Shown piece by piece: positions 1 to 14,700 of a stretch of DNA of 64,000 nucleotides. Position 1 is the stretch's first letter. Each line of letters starts with the position of its first letter. Source of the stretch: Membranipora membranacea. Taxonomy: Eukaryota > Bryozoa > Gymnolaemata > Cheilostomatida > Membraniporidae. The notes under the pieces are model-generated. The model saw nothing but the letters and a program-made list of their open reading frames with translations. It did not search any database and had not been told where the DNA came from. The position numbers and the translations under genes were made by a program. The stretch lies in NCBI GenBank assembly GCA_914767715.1, contig OU612066.1, positions 19,008,283 to 19,072,282 of the forward strand, given 5' to 3'.

Positions 1-1255
1 AAGTAAGAAACATCTTGCTTTTCACCAGACTTTTTCTTGGCTTAGAAGCCTGCAGGCCCACCCTGATGGTTTGTAATACCCTGTATAAGTGTGACGCTTC
101 TCTATCTAGCTATCCCTGTCTATACAACCACTGCTGCCGCAGCCTGTTTACTTCTCTCTACCATAACTAGCTCTCTGATTGGGTTTAATTCTGATTAACA
201 GGTAGCCTGGAATGAAACTTGTATTGACAAGCTAAGCCGATACAGGCACACTGGCAACATTTCCTATTCTCTGTGCCATTATGTGATTTCACCAAGTAGA
301 TGGTTTAACTGACTTGAAGAAAAAAAAAGAAACGGTTTTTCAATATGAATGCTAATGCAAATGAAGATTTGATTTTGCTTTAACAAATCATAGGCAAATA
401 AACAATTTCCTCCCTCTTTCCTTTGTCTGTGAGATGGTTATGTGTAGTTCTGGTGGCGGTTAGAATTTATGGGGGTTGGTAGAAAAGCATAGCTATGTGT
501 GACAGTACATTCAGTGCTGTCCACAATTATTGTCCGATTCTGCATGCTTCCTTTGTCTGCAACCCATCGTAACAGTCCTTGTAAGGGCCAGGATTGTCAC
601 AATCAACCACAATTGGCAAAATTTCCACCACAACTGTCATTATATTTGTCCAAAAGATATCACAATTTTCAATGCTCAATTACGACAATTGTGAAATTTC
701 CTGATACAACATCCATCCGCTGTCACCAATATGAGGTGAGTAATTTTGACATTGTTGAAATTCTAGGTCTTTTGTTTTGTGGTTTCCGATGTTTTTTTCA
801 TAAAAATTACGAAATTTAGTGGTTGAAATTACGACAATTATAGTTGATTGTGATCAAATTTCACCGGATTGCTTAGTGGTCATGAAAGCCCTGCAGTTAT
901 ATCCTTCTTTGACCCATCATTATATGATAATTTAACTTGTTAGTTCAAGTGGTTTAAAGTTTGTTGGATGTTGTATATGCATATTATATTGTGAAACTTT
1001 TTTCACAATTCATATACCATTATCTCTGCTCTGTTTTGTGTTGATCCAATTGATGAGAATAGCCATGAGCAGGCCACATCAACCGAAAATATAAAGATTA
1101 TCTAACAAGAAGAATGGTTTATGGCTAACTGAATTTCCTTTTTTATTTTCCAAGGTCTAAACCAGCAAGAGTTTTCATCTACATGTACCACATCACTTCC
1201 TTTACTGCACATGCCGTCAATGCATCATACATTTTTTTTTTTTTATATTCTGCAG
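1..1255. other. upstream intronic DNA of the MAST gene; no supported exon
   Basis: The window opens with AA followed by GTAAGAA, which would fit the last bases of an exon and a splice donor, but nothing upstream is visible. A strong donor-like TATGAG|GTGAGT lies at 730-741. The phase it would give does not join the first certain MAST exon, and the matching frame is closed by a stop near 692, so I do not call an exon. The open frame at 499-819 has no recognisable domain. The stretch is read as intron ending at the AG at 1254-1255. Confidence 0.5.
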
Positions 1256-2730
1256 TCCCACAAGAGCTATGCCAATGGATGCAGACTCGACCTTCATGAT
1301 GAATTCAGTTTACAGAGAACGATTTCCAAAGGTGAGATGGGAGTTTTATGTGCCACCATATTCACAATCAACTGCCTCAGCATTGTGTGTGTTCCGTTTA
1401 GCTTTTCTTGTATTACAATAGAATGACTTTAGTTTTTGTAATAAGATTTAATTCAAAATTATTTCTTACTAACAGGCTGTTCAGCAAATGGAAGAGCGAC
1501 TGAAACTGTTCATTGATGAGCATACAGCCATACCCCCATCAGATGAAACGGCCGGTACTCTGTGCTTTGTTCACAAACAGATTATTACATTGGCCCATGA
1601 TTGTCTCGAGAAGTGCAGTAATCAGTTACTCTCTGCGCTCTACTTTCATGAACTTTCCGAAAATCTCAGGCAACTCTCCATAGATGTGAGTCCTTAACAA
1701 CCTTGTTGATTAAAACTAATTGTAATGTAGACAAATTTGAACTATTATGCTCCAGATGCCAGCCTTGCCATTTCAACTCAAGAATACCTTATTTTAGCTC
1801 GATACTGATCAACCATATTATGAAGTGAAAACTCGGTGAAAAGACGTCTTCCTGCAACTCCCGAGGATTTTCAATCCTCAATATGTTCCAGCCTCCAGAA
1901 CCCTCAAGTTGCCATATTCCCACTTTCTGAGACTCTTTTAATCTGTGATAAATGATATTCATGCTCAACTATAAGCTTTGGATAAATACGTACAACCAAC
2001 ATTTTTTTATCAGACCTAGAGCTGTTGTTTGATGACAATGAAGGAGTCAGCAGTATATAGATAATTTAAGCTGTAACAGTGTATCTATCAGGGGTATTCC
2101 TAGCTTCTAAATGTGACCCTGCCATCATTGGCATTTGAAATTGAGTACAAAATTGAAGCAGCTCTATAAATTACAGTATTTTAATATCTTCGAAAATCCC
2201 GAAAAGAGCACTTTTGATATTGTTTATTTCATTCTTTTTGCAGGCGAGACAAAGGGCACATACTTCATTTGCCTCAATAGACAAGATGATAAAGAATTTC
2301 CTCATGCTTATCTCTAGAACAGCTCGACTGCTGGAATGTCTGGTAAAAAGATCTCTCTGCTAGCGCTCTGTCATTGTTTAAAGGATAGGACAATTCCAGG
2401 CTACATACTGTATTATGAGGCTAGGGAGGCCATACTATGTAGCACTGCTTGACAATGAACATTTCAGTCGATTGTTGTGACGTACCTCCGAATTATTGTT
2501 CTAACCTGGAATAAAAGCCATAATGTGTTGCAGTTATTATTGTGAGTACTTTGTTTTGATATTACATCACCACACTGCTTCCTGTTTAATCGTTTTTTAG
2601 GAGTTTGATCCGGATGAGTTTTATTGTTTACTTGAACAAGCGGAAGGTCAGGCTAAGAAAACAATCAACACTTCAGACATTCCCAAGTATATAATCAGCA
2701 AACTCTGCCTCAACAGGGATCCATTAGAAG
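1256..2730 (+). CDS. MAST: MAST exons 1-4: DUF1908 pre-kinase domain
   Basis: The first visible exon reads [12 protein letters not shown]. The next begins AVQQMEERL and runs through [20 protein letters not shown], the hallmark of the DUF1908 helical region in front of MAST kinase domains. Exon 2244-2342 gives [19 protein letters not shown]. Exon 2601-2730 gives [20 protein letters not shown], then [17 protein letters not shown]. This segment is the most conserved non-kinase part of MAST proteins. The exon at 1256 starts in phase 2, so at least one coding exon lies further 5'. Note that the correct frame of exon 1256-1331 is not the longest open frame there; the match to the MAST N-terminal segment decides it. 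Confidence 0.93.
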
Positions 2731-5700
2731 GTTTGTATTCAGTTTGAAATATCTAGAAAGCATCACCAAGTTAGGATATAACGAGTAAGGATTACTCGGT
2801 GAAAGCACTATGAGCTATATCTGCTGATAGGCTCTTTTTCTGCTGTGAGAACATCTATCAGCATGGATGTGGTAAAATACCTGAATTTACTTCCCCAAAG
2901 CAATAGGCTGACATCAAAGCCTGCAAACTTCGCATGCTCACAAACCTTGTTTCAGTCAATTTAATTCCCATAAAATAAAGCTCTCATTCTGCTTCGATCT
3001 TGAGGTTGTACTAACAGTCCTAAGGGCAGAGCGTCTGGTAAAAAAGAAGTTCCAGTGCCACTCTGATAGTGCCATAAGTGTGCGTCTCATGAGACACCAA
3101 ATAATATTTCATTCAAGTTCAGAGTATTAAAACAGTTTTAAACAACTTCATATAAATATTGGATCACACGTGATTTTTGAATACACAATGAAGTGACTGA
3201 ATTTTTTTGCCTTGTTCATTGTGTGTCTATCTTAAATAATTTATTTTATAGCTATCCTGCCAGAAGATCTAGATGACAGTTTGGAGAATGTAAGTTTGGA
3301 CACTACTGATGACACCTTGGATTCCAGTGGTGCAGCTAACGATAAATCAGACAGTAAATTCCAAATGAAAGCTCCTGTTGAGGAAGACTTTGACTACATT
3401 AAACAAATCTCTAATGGTGCTTATGGGTAGGTGTTTAACAGGTATAAAATGGAAAATAATGGTAGATAGAATTGACCTGCTGTAGTAAATGCACACATTG
3501 GCGTTACTGCTGTTATAACAAACATGTTGCAACTATTTTGACTCTCAAACTAAAACGTAAATCACAAATATACTTTTAAGGAATATTATTAAACATTATT
3601 TTTTTAGGTTAACTTTTCTAGCAGTTTACACGTAAACAATTCATAATTGCCTATTTGCAGTGCGGTGTGGTTGGTGAGGAATAAGTACAACAACCAGCGG
3701 TTTGCCATGAAAAAGTTACTTAAGACAAATTTGGTACTCCGTAACCAAGTGGATCAAGTCTTTACGGAGAGAGACATCCTGATATTTGCCGACAATCCCT
3801 TTGTGGTGTCTCTCTACGGATCATTTGAAACTAAGAAACATCTTTGCCTTGTGATGGAATATGTTGAAGGTATAGTTGCTTATTATCCTTATGGCATTTT
3901 GCTCTATATTACAGTTGTCTAGTAAAGAAGATTCGGAAACTAATTTTTGTATCAAAATAATCGTTTTCAAGATAAGCCAATTACAGCTTCTTTTTCCTAT
4001 GCTGCGTTTGTTAAAAAGTAACAAACTGGAGTGAGGACCACCGGCACTTTTAACATACCTGGACATTTTTGTATAGCTTGTCACTGATTCGTTAATGCCT
4101 GGTTCACTCATAATAATGTCATAACATAGTTTTTTTCACATATACCAGGTGGTGACTGTGCAGCTCTTCTTAAGAATATGGGACCCCTCCCTGTGGACAT
4201 GGCTAGAATGTATTTTGCTGAGACAGTACTAGCTCTAGAGTATATACATGACTATGGCATTGTACACCGCGACCTGAAACCTGATAAGTAAGTGATTCCT
4301 CACTCCATTCCCATCTTGGCTGTACTGCTTTTCGTACAAATCATTAATATACATAACATTACAATTTCTTGTTGGTTTTTTAATTTCTCACTCACAAATA
4401 TCTTTACCGGAAACCTTAAATATACCATAATGCTTCAATGCATGTTACAGCTTGTTGATTACAAATGAGGGCCACATCAAACTGACTGATTTTGGTCTGA
4501 GTAAGATGGGTATCATGAACCTTACCACCAACTTAGTGGAGGGAATTCTTGATAAGGAGAGTAAACAGTTTAGTGATCGACAGATATTTGGCACACCAGA
4601 GTATATTGCTCCTGAGGTTATTCTCAGGCAAGGTTATGGTAAGTATTCAGTTTCTATTTGTATTTGACCATCGATTTAAAAAAAAAAGTCAGCCCTCGGA
4701 CTTGTCCACTACAACTTTACTCAGGAACTGATTTATTTCCAGTCCTTTCACGGATCGCTGTAATCGAATGTCACTTGTATTCGGTGATTGACAAAAGTGG
4801 TCACTTGAATCATCAATGGTAGCACTGGCACTTTATGTTGGACCAGTTAGCAATGATGATTTCACAGGTTTATCTGAGATTTGGTACACCATGACTTCTG
4901 GTGAAATAGCAATCTATGCAAAGTTTATTTTTTAATATGTTGTTGTAGGTAAGCCAGTGGACTGGTGGTCTATGGGTATTATCCTGTTTGAGTTTCTAGT
5001 TGGTTGTGTGCCATTTTATGGTGATACACCTGAGGAGTTATTCGGGACTGTGCTGACAGGCGATATTGAGTTTCCTGAGGAAGAGGAATTTGCCCTACCT
5101 CAAGAAGCCCAGGATCTTATTCTTGGATTACTTGAAAGAGAACCTCTCAGGAGACTTGGCACCACTGGTATGTAGTTGATTGATTGGTTTATTTGTCACT
5201 CACATAGTATGTTGTATAGAGCATAGAAAAAAAAAGTACATTTGATGAGCTGACATCTCATTGTGAATTGGGGTAAAAGGATATTATTGAGGGATAAAAT
5301 CATGGTTAGTAAAAATCTGTTTTTTTGTATCTTATTGTCCTGTATCTTCCTGATGGAAGCTTGGGTGAATGTCATTTATAAAATGTTCATCATCATGTAT
5401 GTAATTCAGTATCAGATTTTTAGTTTGTTTATCTATAACGCTATCAAGGTCACTTATGTTTTGAATATTTCAGGTGCTCGCACAGTGATGGAGCACACAT
5501 TTGTCAGTGATATCGATTGGGATGGTTTACTGAGACAGAAAGCTGAATTTGTTCCCGACCTCGAGGGGGAGGAGGATACCAGCTACTTTGATTGTGAGTG
5601 CTTCTATGGTATATACTGTTTGATTTTGAGTGCTACTATGGTATATACTGTTTGATTGTGTGTGCTTCTATGGTATATACAGTTTGATGGTGAGTGCTAC

Positions 5701-8700
5701 TATGGCATAATATACAGTTTGATTGTGAGTGCATATATGGTGTATATATGGTGTATATATGGTGATTGTGAGTGCTACTATGGCAGGGGTGCCCAACCTT
5801 TTCTCTCACATGAGCCATTTAAAAAATCAATCACACCAAATGAGCTGACCACGTCACATCACGTGTAGACAACATGGTAACAGTCAGTGATATATATGTA
5901 TAATATTCATTCATGTATAAGTGCTGGCAAAATTACCAAAGCAAAGTCACTGTGTGAGATTATGCGCGTAGCGCGAAAATTTTTTTGAGGCAATTTCTGG
6001 TCATATGAGGCGCCCTGGAGTTTTGTAAGCATTTTAAGCATTTTGCAAATTTTTATAAGCATTTTGGAAAATTTAGGTTGGCAAGTCTGCAAGAAGACAA
6101 CTCTACACACATATGTACAATGCAGGCACCCAGTACAATGAACTTGTATACACTATACATACATTTAATGTACATTGTACATGCATGAATTGAATGCATA
6201 AAATTCGCGCCAAAAAGCGCGTGAAATTTGCAAATATTAAAATGAGCCACCCAAAAAGCCAAAATGAGCCGAGGTGGCTCATGAGCCATAGGTTGGGCAC
6301 CCCTGTACTATGGTATATACTGTTTGATTTTGAGTGCTACTATGGTATATACTGTTTGATTTTGAGTGCTACCGTGGTATATACTGTTTGATTGTGAGTG
6401 CTACTGTGGTATATACTGTTTGATTGTGTGTGCTTCTATGGTATATACTGTTTGATTGTGAGTGCTACTGTGGTATATACTGTTTGATTGTGTGTGCTTC
6501 TATGGTATATACTGTTTGATTGTGAGTGCTACTGTGGTATATACTGTTTGATTGTGTGTGCTTCTATGGTATATACAGTTTGATGGTGAGTGCTACTATG
6601 GCATAATATACAGTTTGATTGTGAGTGCATATATGGTGTATATATGGTGTATATATGGTGTATATATGGTGTATATATGGTGATTGTGAGTGCTTCTATG
6701 GCATAACATGCAGTTTGATTGTGAGTGCTTATATGTTATATATATTTACTGTTTGATTGTCGTTGCTACTGTGGTACATACGTTAGTGGGTCCTGAACAC
6801 AGATTGTTCAGCATTGTGAGTGGTATTGCTAATATTTTGGGTTTTGTTTTAGTGAGAGCTGACCGATATCCCCAGCATAATGAATATGAGGATGACTCAG
6901 ACGATGACATCATGATCAGTAGTTTTTCCAGCTGCTCACCTCGTTATACTAAAGTTTACCAACAAATACAAGAAATGAAGGTATGTCTTTAATCACAGGC
7001 ATTGGTATGAATTCATGGATCGATGGTAAAACACACAAAGTTGCAGCTAGTGATGAAGCTCAAATTGTATATGACTTAGGGTCAGTAATTGAATCTAGCT
7101 GAAAATCTGGCAGCTAACTATGTAAAGCAGTTATCGACGTCCCAATAAAAAACATCCCAACTCTGGGAGCTGCTTTATAAAAGTTTTACAAGTAGTCAGG
7201 TGTAGCATTACTGAACTTTTGGACTAATCAAATAGAAGTAACGCGTTCCTATAACCATATTATATAAATTGCCATGTGCTGGTGGAGAGTGGGATATGTG
7301 CCCCTTATACATATATATATAGATACAAATCTGTGCTTTTAAGTGTCATCTGTGTGTATTTGGCCCCAACTAAGTGTCACTCAAAAATAAGGAGTCATTT
7401 TATATGACCCACAAAAAAATCATGTCTTAAATCCTCTTAAATAATCATGTTGGGCATCCTTAACCCAATAATAATTAATGGTAGATAAAATAGCCTGACA
7501 TGGTCGGACAACTCCAATGCAAAGATCTGCCCTACACACTGATAGCCACTATATATATAAATATATATATGAATGACTCATTGTCCAGGGTTTTTATGGG
7601 TACAATAGTGGGATATATAATATATGACACTTTATTGCACAAATGTGTGTATATATATATATATAAATAAATATTATATCAGTGATCACAGGTGGTAAAC
7701 TGAGCCAGCTGGTTCTTATAAAAGGGGTTGAACTCAAATAGTACGGGAAAGCAAGTTAGTCACAGGCTACAGCAACGAATTGGGTTGTATTGAACTAGAA
7801 TTTGAATTTTTCGTTAAGTGATATTTTGGATCTGTAATAAAGTGTCCTGCAGATAGATACCTAGATCATTGGCGATCAGCTTGAAGGCTCTTTAGAAACA
7901 GTCACAAGACAATAAGTCACTTTTGAGCATGGGAATGGGGGATGATTGAAACCTGAAGTAAACGTATAGAATGAAGATTCCGCGTTCTGGAAGCCTTTAG
8001 CTGTCTCGGAACCATATCTCAGTTTTTTTCATCTAGATTGTTGTGACTTGCTTTGATGATGATCCTGATGTAAGTATATTATTACTCATGAAACAGAACC
8101 CGGTGCTGGGTGTCCTCTGCCCAGGCACCTTATATCCATAGCTTAAAGAAGGACTCTAGTTCACATTCACTTTCTCCCACCTCAGTTCAATGAAGCAACA
8201 CCTCTACAACAGAACATATGCTTCCATTAAGCGCCAAATTCCTCATAAAATATTGTTTACACTTTTCGGAAGGACTCTGATATGCTCTGGACTCTGATAT
8301 ACTCTGGTAGATGATGCTCAAACAACTAATAGTATCCAATGTATACAGAATGTAATATCACTATTAATAATTTTTGTGTCCGTACATATTTACAGCAACA
8401 TATTCCCATAAGCGTTTTAATAATATCTAATGCCATATTTTTGGATTTCAGAAGGTGTGAGAAAAAAATTAGTTTTATGAAAAAAGTTGTTCGAGATGTT
8501 GTTTAGTCCACTACATTGTGGGGTAATGAGAAAATGCCAACATGTAATTTCCTACACCTCAACTGCAGGGAAATTCCATTGATATTGAAATAAGTCATTA
8601 CGCTCTTTGGATGATTCTAGTATATACAGCATTACACCATAAAATATTGCATGGAACTTTGACTGCATAGGATTTTTTAAACAATATTTTGGCTGAAGTT

Positions 8701-11700
8701 TCACGCCCACAACGTTACTCCCGACCAACGACTAAAAGTAAATTATTCTATTTATAAACCCTCATTCATAATCATTGAATCTGAACTAGAGTTCCTCTTT
8801 CATTCCATAAGCATGTGGGTATTTTTCATGTGAACGATTTGCACTTTTATTATGTGGATAGTTAGTTATATAGCTCTCCCAACAAGGGTTACGATGGTTA
8901 CAGGATATGTCTTACACCACAACAGAATGGGACTATCATAATAAAAATAATAATGATATCACTTTATTAGCGACAACGAATGCCTTTAGTGCCGGTGTGT
9001 GGCCTCCTCTGTCAAATACTATATAAGTAAGAAAATTGAAGATGAGTAATTTACGGTGGGGTATATTGCACATGGCATGTTCCAAAGCAAGTCAATATTG
9101 TGTGTCAGCTGACGATCTCCAGATATTTCAGTTGTTACTTGATATTGTTGACAGAATCAGCAGCATGAGCATGAGTCCCTCAGTCGACAAAGCTCAGACT
9201 CCTCCAGTGTCTTTGGAGGAAACACCCATCATATGAGCAGCGACAGCGGATCTGAAAGCCCTCGTATTTACTCGAGTGACAAGGTGAACCAGTTTTATAA
9301 CCAGAAGCATAAATGACTATTCACTTGTTTATGATTATAACTGTCCCTGGCACATCTGATAAATAAATTGTAAGCAAATCTAGAACTCTCAAAATCAACT
9401 CGGTCATCATGAAGTGACCAACAAAAATTTAAAAATGTTCAATTATATCAGAGTAACAATATATATTCCTTACTCTGTTATTATATATTCCCCTGCCTCA
9501 TTCACAAAATTACATGGCCATTCAAGGATTCTTCTGACACAGGTATAATGTCTCAGTTTGCCGTTGACAAGAACAGCTGATGAGACAATACTAAGACTTC
9601 TCTGAACCGTATTGAACTTCCATAATATAACTCACATTTCATATATATGCAGGGTTATAACAGGGGCCAATCACGAAAAGCTATCCTTTTTATGATATTA
9701 ATATTTCAGCAACAGTTTGGCTGCTACTGACATTTTGGTTGAATAGTGGTTTTGTTTCCCAATATTAGATCCACAATGAAGACTTCTCATTTGATAAAGC
9801 TAACATGGCAAGCACACCAGAATTCCTCAAATCCAGTTTAAAATCTAAGACATCCACACCTAAGCGTCCTGCTGAGAACAGAAACAGTTATGGAAAATCT
9901 TCTGAAAAGGTTAGTCACATTTTCTGTTATATTCCTTGAGACATTGATACATTCTTTATTCCTGTCTTGTATTTTAATTTTGTTTGAGACTTTGCATGCA
10001 TGCATGCATGCTGGATTGATGCCTTTGGATAGCTTTTAGATTTTTAGATAGTAGTTTCTTGGTAAATCAGTCAAAGTCAAAGTCAGTTTAAAAAAGGCCT
10101 TGTGTTTATAATGGCATTTCATTCGGAACTTTCAGAATATAATTATCGAAATTGATGAAATTGATAGCAGTCTTTTCAACCTATAAGATACAATATACAG
10201 TAGTGCGCATACCACTGCACAACACACAGGTCTTCAGCTAGAAACTATGAGTCAAGCGCTGTTTCGAGGCCTTCTCTAGTACAACCTCCTCATGGCCAAC
10301 CCCTGCAGCATGAAGCCACCCTTGTGTGCTGATTAAAAAATTGATTAAAAAGATGATCAGCATCTCAATCAATCTCATCGAGCCCTCAGTGCATATTGTC
10401 AGTTTCCGTGTTTTGACATAATCAGTGTGTTGACGCTGTTGAGCAACCAGGGTGGCTGCCAACTTGTCATTGTTTCAGTGCAACAATGTTTGCCCCATCT
10501 CTCTCATGTTTGTACTCTAAGCCAAACCATTGCAGGGAGGTTAAAAAGTCGGCATCGAAAAAAATAAGTATTCTTAGAAAATGGACGGAGCAGTTTGTCT
10601 CTATAACCCATTTACAGGGATTAAACTGTTAAAATTTTGAAAAAACAGTAAAACCTTTTCCTGAGCTTTCTAAAGATATAATCAGTGTTTATAAAAAGAT
10701 GATCATAAATAGCATCAAAATATTCTGCTAAAGCTCAGCAACACCTCGTTTGTTTTCTTAGTTAGGTTAGCTGATCTGCATTGCTCTGAAAATTGACTTC
10801 TTTACAGATTGAAGAATCGGAATGGTCTTTGGCCACAGATAATCACCCCATACGGCGCACAGCCTCCCGTAGTGTTTCATTCGATTCTGAGGTATCAGCT
10901 AATAGGGAGAGAGTTTCAATCACATCGAGAGACTCACCATTAGCTGCACCGCCCCATCTCTCAGCTTACCCAGCCCACAAGCCCCTGCGAGCCAGTCTTA
11001 CTTCACCTATATCACCCAATCAAAGGAAACAGTCACCCTTGGCCATACCAAAGTCACCTGTATCGCCAAATCACAGAGTGTTACGCAGATCTGATGCTGT
11101 TAGCCCATCTGCAACTGAGGTTATGTACACAAAGGTAAAGTACATTGTACCTTCTGTTTCAGATTATTGCTTATGTCGGTGTTTTCATGCTGCCGTCTAC
11201 ATGCTTTTAAATTATATATATGGACAATACAACAATCCATTTCAAACTGCTCTAAATTCTGGTGTGATAATGGTCCGTGTACCAATTATCTCAAATCAAT
11301 GATAAACCGATATGATTATCTTTGGTGCCATGAAAATTCGATCAAATTTGATCCTGCAACATCATTGCTCCCTAATTACTGTCATCCCCCCTCCCTCACT
11401 TCTACATTGACAACCCGTTATTAGTGACACAGGAGAAGCTCCTGATGCAGGCAAAGCTCCTGATGCAGGCAAATTGATTGAGAGTCATAGAGTTGCCATT
11501 TGTCTTTGAGCCCTCTATCAAAATATCTTTTTGCCTTTACTAAATAGATATACTATATGCATAGACTTAATGTATATATTAAGTCAATGACTATATATGC
11601 GAATACTCTTGTCATCATGGCGGTCAATAAATGCCTTTCACGTGCAACGCCTATTGTTACTGTAACTATTTTGTATATCGTCAGGAGGATGATTGTGAAG

Positions 11701-14700
11701 TGTTTGAAGACCTGGATAAGAATTCGATGGAAGCAGACAGTGAGACATCCACCCCTGACTCTGTATTTCAATCCACACCTCCAGCCCCTCTACAGTACGA
11801 TGTCTTACCAGATGTTAATACATACACTCCTATGCCTATCATACCCCCGGCAGCTACCCCTACAACAGTTGCTCCGCTACCCTATGTAAATGATAGTAGG
11901 CTTATACCGCTAGCTGTGGTGACGTCGTCTGTGACACCGATCAATTCTAGCGATAGTATGCAGCCTGATACGTCTCATCCCTCACAAATATCGGTGCCTG
12001 TTACTATAACTACTGAGTCAATTAGCGCACCAATATTACCAACATCATTTCCTACACCTACTGTTCCATCGATATTGTCTGATACGGGAGCCGCTCCAAA
12101 AGAAGCTGCAGTGAAACAAAAGCTTCAGGTCAGTGAGTTAGTCATAGCACAAAAGTTATGAAAATAGTTCAAAAAATGGATGTTTTATGAATACCCACAG
12201 ATCAAAGAATTTTATAGTCAGACAGTCAGTATTTCTGAATGCTGTGAAAAAAATGCAAAGCTCTTCTAGGAAGAAGTATTGGTGGCGTAAGATATGTCCC
12301 CTCATGTATGATTATGTCAGTAGTAGGGAGTTGAATGTACTGCACTACACGAGCCTGGTGAACTGCCGTTTCCGTACTATTTATAACATTGCAAAGGCTA
12401 AAATTATACACAAAAATGGCTAATAATTACATTTGTATTATAATGAGACTGTAATATCAGACGATTTCATAAATATTAAAATTTTGTGGATTAATTCAGC
12501 TCTCGCTGTGACTTGAAATATAGATGTGGCCGTTTATTTGGCATGCACAGTACAGCCCACTCTATACCGCTAAACCTCATTCCTGAGCAAGGCGGGGGGG
12601 GGGCAATTTAACTAAATTGAAATGGCTGTTTCCATCAGAGTGATGGTAGAGTCAGGATAATTGCAAAAAATTCCTAAACAAATGATAAAATTATGTATAT
12701 TTGGAGAAAGTGTTCATCATTATTATTTGGTGTTGATATGATCACAGAGTAAGGATATATATATATATATATATATATCTATATCCTTACTCTGTGATCA
12801 TATCATATATTGCTCAACACCAAATAATAATGACGAACACTATCTCCAAATATACATATCATTAGTTTTGGAATTTCTTGCAATTATCCTGACTCTATAT
12901 ATATATCCTTACTCTGTGATATGATGGTCAATCTACAAGGGTTGCACAAACCTTCAAATGATATTTTTCAGATAACATCAAGTTCTGACAGCGCGTCATC
13001 ATCATCAGCTAATAACAGTCCAGGCAGTTTGGCTGCACCGTGCCAGAAGATGGCCGCTGTATCTCGCAAGAATCGAGGAGCTAGTATTGGTAAACTCCAG
13101 AGAAGTAAACATCCTGGCAACATGCTGCTCTCCAAAGTCTCACAGTAAGAATAGATGTTCCAACTACTGCTGCCGCTCAGGCAAATGTGTGCTTATTGAA
13201 TTTTGAATAGCTCAAAGATAACTGCATGAGACTTAAATCTCGCAATTGCCGCCCAATAGGCAAATAATATGCACAATTTTATCTCTAGAATCAGCGTATG
13301 AAGTTAATGCACTGGGTGATGAAGTCATTTTTGATAACTAGTAAGACGGTAATGGCTTTACTTCCCTTTCCCTTTCACACTTTGGGTCGAAATACTGTAA
13401 GCACTTGAATAAAACCATGGGGATGAACTTGTCTCATAAAAAATAAAGTGATGCCATCAGGTGCCTTACCGCTCTGGCATTATCTCCAAAAAGTCCCAGA
13501 TCCGAGCTTTCACAAAATAGAAGATATTTTCAACTGTTGTGCTGCGGTTTGTACCCATTGTAAACTTTCCCTATTCTAAGAGACAAGCAATAGATAAAAA
13601 TTGTCTTTTTCAATGGCCTTATTAGTTGACTTTTTTCTTTGGTCATTAACACTGATTGTAGAGAAGACTGTCAAGCGAGTTTTGTGTGTTAATAATGTTA
13701 GCTGGTTTTATTGAAGGCGTTTGAACAGACCTCGTAGTCATACATCTCCAGATTGTAGTGTTGTTGAAGAGTTGGGAGAGAGGCACAAAAGTTTACCGGA
13801 AGTAAACGTTTCAAGGTCGACTCCATCTCCACCTTCCCACAGAGGCATGTATGCTAAGTCTCTTCACTATCCTTTCAAACATTCATATTCACATTGTCTA
13901 TCATTTTAAATCAGGAAAAGCAAGTTCTGTATGCAGCAGTCGATTGAATTTCTGATGTGAATTTTAATCATATTTATAGAATTGAGTATATCTGCAACAG
14001 GTGCAGTATCGGCTGAAGCTGTAACTACTCGCAGATCTACACCATCTCCAAGGTTAAGCTTATCAACTCGTGCAGCGACTCACAGCTGCCCAGTCCCAGT
14101 GCCTGTCTCCAACTATGGAGGAAGCAATGCTATGTTTGTTAAGTCTGCCAGTGCCACACAGCTTTCATTGCTAATACCGCAAGGTGAGATATAATATCGA
14201 GCATTAGTTGTTGCAATGCAGCTGGTGTGTAGGTGATCACCCAAAAGGCCACTGCCAAAAAGCCACTGGCCATAAAGCCACTGGTCATAAGCCCACTGGT
14301 CATAAGGTCACTGGACAAAAGGCCACTGGTCTTAAGGCCACTGGCCAAAAAGTCACTGCCCAAAAGGCCACTGGTTCAATGGATACATAATAGAAGTCTG
14401 ATACCAATTTTCCACAGACATGTTTTTGGGCCTGTAAAACAAAATTCTAGCTCTTGATATGCCATTTATCAACGATTTTTTATTTCTACTCACTGTTCCC
14501 AATTTTGTAAAGTTAGAAAAGATCCCACCCACCCTTAATTATTTTAAATGTCTCCATCCAGACATCTTCTCACACATTTTATCTGTAGCGTAACCCCCAA
14601 TCAATACATTATAATGTATCTTGATGGACAAATTAAAGTCATCACAAGCAAACAGTCAGCACTTTTAGATCGAAGCAATGTCGCGCTGAGGAGAGGCAAC

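Noticed and set aside
499-819. 106-codon open frame as an upstream MAST exon
   Set aside because: The strong donor at 736 leaves a phase that does not fit the exon at 1256, the fitting frame has a stop, and the sequence lacks MAST motifs.
14208-14457. Lys-Ala-Thr-Gly repeat open frames
   Set aside because: They are produced by the 15-bp repeats in the foldback arm.
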